A DNA stretch of 35,681 nt from Bacillota bacterium (GTDB lineage: Bacteria; Bacillota; Clostridia; Lutisporales; Lutisporaceae). The stretch lies in assembly GCA_022706825.1 (NCBI GenBank), contig JAKJBU010000010.1:1-35681 (forward strand), given 5' to 3'. The notes beneath the pieces are model-generated. The model was not told where the DNA came from. It did not search any database and saw only the letters and a program-made list of their open reading frames with translations. Position numbers and translations under genes: made by a program. Positions 30,123 through 35,681 of the stretch are shown here, piece by piece. Within the stretch, counting starts at the first letter, position 1; each line of letters begins with the position of its first letter.

Positions 30123-32165
30123 TTATATGGTATTCTTAATGTCATCATGCCTTTCCTGTGTCCCCTCCCGTTCATTGTCATCTCCGAATATACAGGTTCT
30201 GTTCCTGCCTGAGTTCTTTGCTTTGTATAACGCCTTGTCTGCAGATTGTATAAGCTTGTCTATGTTATTGCCATGCAGAGGATAGACAGATATCCCCAGG
30301 CTGCAGGTTATCTTCGGGGGATTTTCATTGCTTATTGCGGTCAAGGACATCTCCTCAACCTTTTTTCTTAGTTTTTCTGCAACCCTATATGCTCCGCGGT
30401 GATTCGTTCTGGGAAGCACCACTATGAATTCCTCTCCTCCATACCTTGACACGACATCAGTCTCCCGAACATTGAACTTCAAGGTATCGGCAAAATACAT
30501 CAGTACATAATCCCCTGCATCGTGGCCATAAGTATCATTGAACCTCTTGAAGAAGTCAATGTCTATCATTATTATACTCAAGTGAAGATTATTCTCTTTT
30601 GATATTTTAATCTGCTCCTCAAGATATTTTTCAAGATACCTTCTGTTATATGCCTTTGTCAGTGTATCAATGGAAGCCATATTATTAAGGCTTTCCAGCA
30701 GCCTTATGTTGCTGATTACAGGAGCAATGTTATCTATGTAAACTTTTATCTCCTCTATCAAATCATTACTGAAATAATTCTTCCTATCGCTTTGTATCTG
30801 AATTACCCCTGAAACTATACCTCCGAGTATTATCGGAAGACAGATATAACTTACTGATTCACTGTAAAAATCCTTGCAGTCAAAATCATTGTTACTGCCA
30901 TTATTTATGAATTCTTTTCCTGACTTTACAGCCCAGCAGTTTTCTTCAATTGTCATTCTGTTTTTTATAGATTGTATCTTCTCCGTATCCATGGCCTTAA
31001 ATACCGTCAACTGTTTGTCATTGTACTCCTTTTTCGCTACCACGACTTGAGTTATGCCGCTTTTTTTCTTCAGTACGTCAAACAATATTTCATAAACCTC
31101 ATCTTCATTGGAAGCTTGCCTTACCAAATCCGAAAACCTTTTTATGCTGCTCAGCCTGTTTGAAAACTGCTTCTCCTTAAGAAGAACCTTCCGTGTTTTG
31201 ATATAAGACCATACAATTATTGAAAAAACTGCAGCCAGCAGTATAACTGCAATAACGGTAAAATCCCTTATTTGTCCAAGTGTAGTCTCAGCCAAAGGGT
31301 CATTATGAATAATTCCCTGGACTCCTATTATACTTCCTTCAATATCCTTTATAGCCCTAAATGCACCAAAGTATGAGTCTTTATCTTCCCGGTTTCCTCT
31401 GAAAATCTCAAGCCTCTTAACAAATGACGTATCCTTTTCAAGCACTTCCTTACGGATATCTTCCGACAAACTGCTTCCTTTGTTTAATCTATACAGCCCT
31501 GATTCAAGACTGCTAGCAATAATCCGATCCTTTGCGGATATTATACTGTGCATGCCTGTATCATTCATTATCTTTCCGATTATATTATCATCCCCGTCAA
31601 GGTTCATCAATGTTATGATTCCCCCTATGACATCCTTCTCATTTTCCATCACAGGCACTATCACATATTGAGCTAAGGTAAGCTCACCCCTGCTGCCTAT
31701 AGGAATCAGCTCTGTACCTGTAATAACAGTTCCTGATGATAATGCCTCTTCTACAATCCCTTGAATCCTTGTTTTGCCGGAGGTCTTTATCAGCAGGCCT
31801 TTTCCCTTTCCCGCCGAAGATATGATATTCCCGTCTTCTCCTACAACATACCATTCATCTACGTAGTCTCTGTGCTCTCCCCATTTTTTCAGCAGATCCT
31901 CCAGGGCAGCGCCATCCTTTTCGGTAATCAGCTCTTTAATACTCGTTTCTACCGATGCCTGCAGCATTCCCATTTTCATCTGGTTCATAAATACGCCGTA
32001 GGAGCTTTCTGCAAATCTCAGGTTGTTGTTCATGGATTCAAAAACATTTGCATAAATGCGGCTGGAAAAAGCATTGTATATGGAATATCCAAGAAGAATA
32101 CTGATAACCAGCAAAGTGCCCCATAAAAGAAGCGTTTTCTTTATATATGCCTTATTATCTTCCAT
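30123..32165 (-). CDS. Membrane diguanylate cyclase with extracytoplasmic sensor, GAF and GGDEF domains
   Basis: A 680-residue protein. The chosen ATG (32165) has GAGGGGGATGG upstream; an ATG eight codons earlier is possible. Order: helix (LLLWGTLLVISILLGYSIYNAF), an extracytoplasmic Cache-like sensor of about 250 residues, a second helix (FTVIAVILLAAVFSIIVWSYI), a GAF-like domain (VYEILFDVLKKKSGITQVVVAKK .. ), and a C-terminal GGDEF domain. The active site reads RYGGEEF. An inhibitory I-site R-E-T-D lies five residues before it, so the enzyme should make cyclic di-GMP and be limited by product. The signal sensed is unknown. A strong promoter with an inverted repeat lies upstream. Confidence 0.93.
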   Translation of the reverse strand: MEDNKAYIKKTLLLWGTLLVISILLGYSIYNAFSSRIYANVFESMNNNLRFAESSYGVFMNQMKMGMLQASVETSIKELITEKDGAALEDLLKKWGEHRDYVDEWYVVGEDGNIISSAGKGKGLLIKTSGKTRIQGIVEEALSSGTVITGTELIPIGSRGELTLAQYVIVPVMENEKDVIGGIITLMNLDGDDNIIGKIMNDTGMHSIISAKDRIIASSLESGLYRLNKGSSLSEDIRKEVLEKDTSFVKRLEIFRGNREDKDSYFGAFRAIKDIEGSIIGVQGIIHNDPLAETTLGQIRDFTVIAVILLAAVFSIIVWSYIKTRKVLLKEKQFSNRLSSIKRFSDLVRQASNEDEVYEILFDVLKKKSGITQVVVAKKEYNDKQLTVFKAMDTEKIQSIKNRMTIEENCWAVKSGKEFINNGSNNDFDCKDFYSESVSYICLPIILGGIVSGVIQIQSDRKNYFSNDLIEEIKVYIDNIAPVISNIRLLESLNNMASIDTLTKAYNRRYLEKYLEEQIKISKENNLHLSIIMIDIDFFKRFNDTYGHDAGDYVLMYFADTLKFNVRETDVVSRYGGEEFIVVLPRTNHRGAYRVAEKLRKKVEEMSLTAISNENPPKITCSLGISVYPLHGNNIDKLIQSADKALYKAKNSGRNRTCIFGDDNEREGTQERHDDIKNTI

Positions 32166-32212
32166 ATTGCCATCCCCCTCATAATGCATGCTTTACATCA
32201 ATCCATTGTCTT

Positions 32213-32274
32213 TATTAATATATCGACAGCATTCGACACGATATTAATATAACCTATTCCGTTTCCAAAAGCAA
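32213..32274 (-). promoter_or_regulatory. Promoter of the diguanylate cyclase gene with overlapping inverted repeat
   Basis: On the minus strand TTGCTT (32269-32274), a 17-bp spacer and TATATT (32246-32251) form a good sigma-A promoter. An inverted repeat with arms TATTAATATATCG (32213-32225) and CGATATTAATA (32239-32249) overlaps the -10 box and the expected start site. This is the usual place for a repressor operator, or for a hairpin at the 5' end of the transcript. Confidence 0.6.
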
Positions 32275-32282
32275 ATCGGCAA

Positions 32283-33095
32283 TCAATAGTTATTCTGAAC
32301 CTTTACATCTCTTTTTACCCCTTGTTTTGTGCATCTTAACTCCGACTCTTTTTCCTCCAACTCCGTAAGAATTTCCTTAAGCTGCAGCATATCAACTGTC
32401 GTGTTGGTACAGTATCCGTTTGGCCTCTGATTTATTACGCCCATAACAGGTATCCTGCCTACATCTGCCATACCGCTCAATAACTCTCTTTCACATGCAA
32501 CAGCAAGTATAAAATCAGGCTTGAATTCCTTTGCGGTATTTCTGGCCGCTGTACCACCCTTTACAACAATGGCCCTGATAGCACACCTTTCAACCAGGTT
32601 TGCAGCTTCTCCAATCCTGCAGCCGCCGCACCTGCGGCAATTTCCCATGTCATCGGTTATCTTGCAGCTGCAGTCCTTGTTCTGCATACAACCGGGGAGA
32701 AGCATAAGTATTTTGGACGGGGGATTCTTTTGAATATTATGTCTTACCGCAATGTTATTAATGTTTATATATAACCTTCTGATATCATCCTTGTCTCCGC
32801 TTAATAATCCTGTCAAATAAATATATAACGGCAGCAGAATACTGATTCCCGCTTCCAGTATATATATGCTGAAGCCTTTCGCCTTGCCTGACCTGTATGC
32901 TCTTGACAATTCCAGGGATACCCCCCATATTAACAGCAAAGACACCGATACGCCGGCAATCATATAGACGATTATCCTTCGGTTCGAAGCGGGATATATC
33001 TTTAATACATATAGAAAGGATATTAATGCTGTAATTGATAAAATACTCGTTATAATTGCTGATATTTGCATCAGTTTTTTTATTTCCTTTTCCAA
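32283..33095 (-). CDS. DUF116 protein (membrane-anchored, Cys-rich)
   Basis: A 270-residue protein with three N-terminal hydrophobic helices (about 11-31, 42-60, 76-98) and a C-terminal DUF116 domain. The domain shows the Cys cluster C136, C142, C144, C153, C156, C159, and further C171, C201 and C229. It contains the family markers LLPGCMQ, CRRCGGC, VVKGGTAARNT, AVACERELLSG and GVINQRPNGYC. Cysteine spacing suggests an iron-sulfur or zinc site; no reaction is known for the family. The start is TTG at 33095 with ATGGAGGAAG upstream. Copy D of the GC-rich element begins 20 bp upstream. Confidence 0.9.
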   Translation of the reverse strand: MEKEIKKLMQISAIITSILSITALISFLYVLKIYPASNRRIIVYMIAGVSVSLLLIWGVSLELSRAYRSGKAKGFSIYILEAGISILLPLYIYLTGLLSGDKDDIRRLYININNIAVRHNIQKNPPSKILMLLPGCMQNKDCSCKITDDMGNCRRCGGCRIGEAANLVERCAIRAIVVKGGTAARNTAKEFKPDFILAVACERELLSGMADVGRIPVMGVINQRPNGYCTNTTVDMLQLKEILTELEEKESELRCTKQGVKRDVKVQNNY

Positions 33096-33114
33096 ACTGC
33101 TTCCTCCATAGTAC

Positions 33115-33306
33115 TACGTATTCGAAGAATAATGAGACGGGGACATGGGGACGCGGGGACACGGGGACGCGGGGACATGGGGACGTTTCCCCTGTCCCAC
33201 TTCCAGTGGGACACGCGAAACGTCCCCGTGTCCCCGGGGGAAACGTCCCCATGTCCCCGGGAGAAACGTCCCCGTGTCCTCACGTCGCATTATTCATATT
33301 ATACGG
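33115..33306. repeat. GC-rich palindromic intergenic element, copy D
   Basis: Fills most of the 313-bp divergent gap 33096-33408. It is identical to copy C over 167 bp (33136-33302 here), with differences only in the outer left end (GAAGAATAATGAGAC instead of GAAGAGTAATGCGAC). The remaining 100 bp before the plus-strand membrane gene holds no convincing promoter. Confidence 0.88.
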
Positions 33307-33408
33307 ATTATTAGGTTTATATATTCAGGCTTGGATTAATCAGACTGTCTTGGGTCATACTAATAAAAATTGAGCATTATTTACAGAAAACCGGAGGAAG
33401 ATATTTAA

Positions 33409-33864
33409 ATGGCACTGGCATGTTTTTACGGCGCTATAGCAGCTGCATGGATCATATTTCTAATATGCGCTCTGAAGAAGTCAATATCCTTCAAGCATAT
33501 AATGGTTGCTATTGCCGGCATGGGATTTTCCCTGCTTTATGAAACAGCATTGGGGGAATATGCCGGGCTATACCACTATATCAACCAATCAGACTCACTC
33601 TTATATATTATAATATCAGGTGTATTTCTTTATCCGGTGATTGAAATGCTATATGCATTATTCCTGCCCGAAAGGATTAAACCTGCCATCGTGTACACCG
33701 TCATATGTATAATGCTTTTACTGGTTTTTGAAATTCTAAGCCTGTATACAAGAACAATAGTGTTTACGGGCTGGAGGATTGTTCCTTGGTCCATAGCAAC
33801 ATATATCTTAACTTTTGTCTGGGTGAACCTATTGTTCAGATATCTGAAAAAAAAAGGCCTGTGA
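33409..33864 (+). CDS. Small membrane protein, possibly CBO0543-like
   Basis: A 151-residue protein with four or five hydrophobic helices (FYGAIAAAWIIFLICAL; HIMVAIAGMGFSLLYETAL; LLYIIISGVFLYPVIEMLYALFL; IVYTVICIMLLLVFEILSLY; IATYILTFVWVNLLFRYL). The pattern of GxGFxLLYET in helix 2, YPVIEMLYALFLP, and WRIVPWSIATYILTF resembles the CBO0543 family of clostridial and Bacillus membrane proteins of unknown function. I recall this rather than having searched. ATG at 33409 follows CCGGAGGAAG. The codons for its last residues (KKKGL) double as the A-tract and half of the terminator of the opposing gene. Confidence 0.7.
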   Translation: MALACFYGAIAAAWIIFLICALKKSISFKHIMVAIAGMGFSLLYETALGEYAGLYHYINQSDSLLYIIISGVFLYPVIEMLYALFLPERIKPAIVYTVICIMLLLVFEILSLYTRTIVFTGWRIVPWSIATYILTFVWVNLLFRYLKKKGL

Positions 33865-33871
33865 TCAGGCC
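33847..33871 (-). terminator. Intrinsic terminator overlapping the end of the opposing gene
   Basis: On the minus strand GGCCTG and CAGGCC (33866-33871 and 33856-33861) form a stem with a TGAT loop, followed by nine T (33847-33855). It serves the lipoprotein gene ending at 33953. The T-run and one arm lie inside the last codons of the plus-strand gene. Confidence 0.85.
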
Positions 33872-33952
33872 CGATTCCTTCATTGATTATTTCTCCCATG
33901 CTTTTTCATCAATTTGAACCGTGCATAGATATTATTCTTGTCAGCTCTAATT

Positions 33953-35437
33953 CTATTCCGTTACCGCTCCTTCCGAATACCTGTTTCCGGCATTCCAAAG
34001 AAGATATTCTCCAATGCCATTCTCCTCAAGAGCTCTTATTTGTTCCTTTACCTGCTTGTCCGAATACTTGATATGCCCAGGTACCCAAGGTGCAGAAAAA
34101 TCCTGTATCCATGGCCTTATGGCCCCGGGTGTCTCTATATTCTTGTTCCGGGCTGCAGAATCCTTGGCGGAATTGAAAACAGTTTCGTATGGATATGCAT
34201 CAGGTACCGGAAGTCCATAAGTGCCGTTGGCATAATGGCTTGGATACATCATCGGACAAATATAGTCAACTGCGTTGCTGACCGCTTCCCAGTACTGTCC
34301 CAGCGACATGTCATCCGCTACCGAGCCTACAAGGCCATATACATCGGCCGATATATATACATTCAAAGGTGCCAGCTGCTCCCTTGCATATTTCAGGTAA
34401 TCCTGTATAGCCTGCGGTTTTGATTCCCCTTCGTTATTCCTGTAGTCCAGGGATTTGTCCAATTTCCCTCCGTCCGATGCAGGGAATCTTACATAGTCAA
34501 ATTGTATTTCATTAAAGCCTGTTTCCGCTGCTTCCTTTGACACTTCCAGGTTATATTCCCACAGAACCTTGTCGTAGGCAGATGCCCAAATCAAACCGTC
34601 GCTGTTTGTAAAAGGCTTTCCGCTGTCCCTGTATATAATGGCCCTGTCAGGATGTTGTTTGGTATAAGTAGGATCCTTAAAGGATACTATCCTGGCAACT
34701 GTATATATATTATTTTCCTTAAGCTTTTTCATAAGTGCCCCAATGTCCTTGACAGTAGCATACTTATTGGCTTCAGGACTGTACTTTTCCGCAGCCTTGG
34801 TGGGAAAAAGCATATGTCCTTTGTCGTCCTTGACATCTATAACAAATGTATTTATCTTTGTCCTTTTTGTCATTTCAATAAGCTTGTCCAGCCTGTCATT
34901 CGAAGCAGAATATTTGGTGAGGTATATTCCCCTTGCTTGTACTCTGGGATTCCCCGGATATTCATAGGTCTTATTTTGAGGTGAAAAATCAAGCTTCTTC
35001 AGATTTTCATCCAGAAGCTCGGTCCTGTCCCTGACTGTATACTCGGCAGCTATCCAACCTTCATTACTTCCTGTTATACCGTCATAGCTTATCCTGTACC
35101 AGGCCTTCCCCGAATCATCCATTTTTTCTTCAACTATATCTACAGCAGTGCCTTTGATAAGATCATCCAATGCCTTTGCATCAGTTCCCGCCGACTCTCT
35201 TACCTTGAGTTTACTGGCACTTATGTATACCACTCCAAGCTTTTCATCTTGATCTGATTCTATAGGATCCGGAGCCTCGTATACCTCGGTAACAGTTGTC
35301 TCTTGGGGTTGTTCAGCGTCGGCAGGTATGGGATTTGTGGTTATTGCCGGTGCAGCCTGATTGTATGAGCAGCCGACAGCAAGCATTAATACGAATAATA
35401 GTGCAATAATTACGGCAAAAAACTTCTTCTCTTTCAT
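33953..35437 (-). CDS. Lipoprotein with SH3b domain and putative glycosidase (DUF4015) domain
   Basis: A 494-residue exported protein starting at the ATG at 35437 (GAGGTG upstream). A Met 11 codons earlier lacks a site. Order: lipoprotein signal with lipobox LAVGC (Cys at 23), a Pro/Thr/Glu-rich linker, a bacterial SH3 domain (VYISASKLKVRESAGTDAKAL .. EGWIAAEYTV, about 70-145), then a barrel-like DUF4015 domain from about 160. The barrel opens with RGIYLTKYSAS, then FVIDVKDDKGHMLF, ARIVSFKDP, GFNEIQFDYVRFPASDG, ISADVYGLVG, DYICPMMYPSHY and PWIQDFSAPW. These strand-end Asp residues are typical of the putative glycosyl hydrolase family, which is thought to act on cell-wall or polysaccharide substrates. 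SH3 domains bind peptidoglycan, which supports a wall role. A TATAAT lies upstream without a clear -35. Confidence 0.9.
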   Translation of the reverse strand: MKEKKFFAVIIALLFVLMLAVGCSYNQAAPAITTNPIPADAEQPQETTVTEVYEAPDPIESDQDEKLGVVYISASKLKVRESAGTDAKALDDLIKGTAVDIVEEKMDDSGKAWYRISYDGITGSNEGWIAAEYTVRDRTELLDENLKKLDFSPQNKTYEYPGNPRVQARGIYLTKYSASNDRLDKLIEMTKRTKINTFVIDVKDDKGHMLFPTKAAEKYSPEANKYATVKDIGALMKKLKENNIYTVARIVSFKDPTYTKQHPDRAIIYRDSGKPFTNSDGLIWASAYDKVLWEYNLEVSKEAAETGFNEIQFDYVRFPASDGGKLDKSLDYRNNEGESKPQAIQDYLKYAREQLAPLNVYISADVYGLVGSVADDMSLGQYWEAVSNAVDYICPMMYPSHYANGTYGLPVPDAYPYETVFNSAKDSAARNKNIETPGAIRPWIQDFSAPWVPGHIKYSDKQVKEQIRALEENGIGEYLLWNAGNRYSEGAVTE

Positions 35438-35559
35438 AGGCACCTCACAATTTAAAATATATTGCTTCATAAACTAATTATAGCATGAAATATGACGTTT
35501 TCTGCCATGATATTGTTGCAATTTGTCATGTAAATAAATACATTTTGCTAAAAATCTTC

Positions 35560-35583
35560 AAAAAAAAGACTTCATCTGAAGCC
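35560..35583 (-). terminator. Intrinsic terminator of the partial gene at the right edge
   Basis: On the minus strand GGCTTC (35578-35583) pairs with GAAGTC (35568-35573; one G-T pair) around AGAT, followed by eight T (35560-35567). It begins two bases after the stop of the partial gene. Confidence 0.8.
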
Positions 35584-35584
35584 T

Positions 35585-35680
35585 TTATACTTCTTTCATA
35601 ATTTTTACTTGGTGTTTTCCTACTTCCAACAGGAACCTGTCTTTAAGCTCCTCGCCGTTTTCTACAAATGATACCGGGAT
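35585..35680 (-). CDS. C-terminal end of an unidentified gene (partial)
   Basis: The last 31 codons of a minus-strand gene enter from the right edge. The visible tail reads IPVSFVENGEELKDR then FLLEVGKHQVKIMKEV and stops with TAA at 35585-35587. A terminator follows at once, which supports a real gene end. The piece is too short for a family assignment. Confidence 0.6.
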   Translation of the reverse strand: MPVSFVENGEELKDRFLLEVGKHQVKIMKEV

Positions 35681-35681
35681 T

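Overview
The window looks like chromosome from an anaerobic, spore-forming, low-GC Firmicute of class Clostridia. Ribosome binding sites are strong AGGAGG types, TTG and GTG starts are frequent, and proteins typical of the class occur (RocB-type M20 hydrolase, DUF116, DUF58/MoxR, HD-GYP, a Met/Asp-rich coat-like protein). There are no rRNA or tRNA genes, no CRISPR array, no phage genes and no intact transposase. The species cannot be fixed from sequence alone.

Layout. 77-4475 (minus): a VOC-fold protein, an ACT-domain protein, several small uncharacterised membrane proteins and two lipoproteins, with a decayed second VOC fragment. 4856-6876 (plus): a radical SAM / partner pair annotated elsewhere as putative DNA modification or repair. 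6877-8668 (minus): a B3/4-domain protein and a MerR/GyrI-like regulator with a textbook 19-bp-spacer promoter. 8776-21232 (minus): eight tightly packed genes over 12.5 kb. In transcription order they are an exported GATase-like membrane protein, an ABC ATPase, an ABC-2 permease, a coiled-coil membrane protein, a MoxR AAA+ ATPase, a DUF58 protein, a BatA-like VWA protein and a double-VWA protein. This is the main candidate for a functional system: an envelope-associated MoxR/VWA machine physically linked to an ABC exporter. 22698-28181 holds a RocB-type hydrolase, an HD-GYP protein, two unknown proteins and a YigZ/IMPACT protein. 28172-33095 (minus) holds a coat-like low-complexity protein, an aminotransferase, a membrane diguanylate cyclase and a DUF116 protein. 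33409-35681 holds a small membrane protein, a lipoprotein with SH3 and glycosidase-like domains, and the 3' end of another gene.

The most unusual content is non-coding. Four GC-rich intergenic elements built from GGGGACRYG modules (about 518-668, 4574-4722, 27231-27422, 33115-33306) are bounded by inverted AT-rich ends close to CATAATATGAATAATGCGAC. Two of them are identical over 167 bp. A fifth, much larger element (21321-21913) has the same kind of ends but a completely different interior. That interior is one giant imperfect hairpin of about 256 nt followed by a multibranched domain of about 280 nt with nested long-range stems and four perfect hairpins. All five lie 20-100 bp upstream of a minus-strand gene, and the four GC-rich cores share one orientation. 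The large element contains no ORF and I could not match it to a known RNA class from memory. It is the best candidate here for something undescribed.
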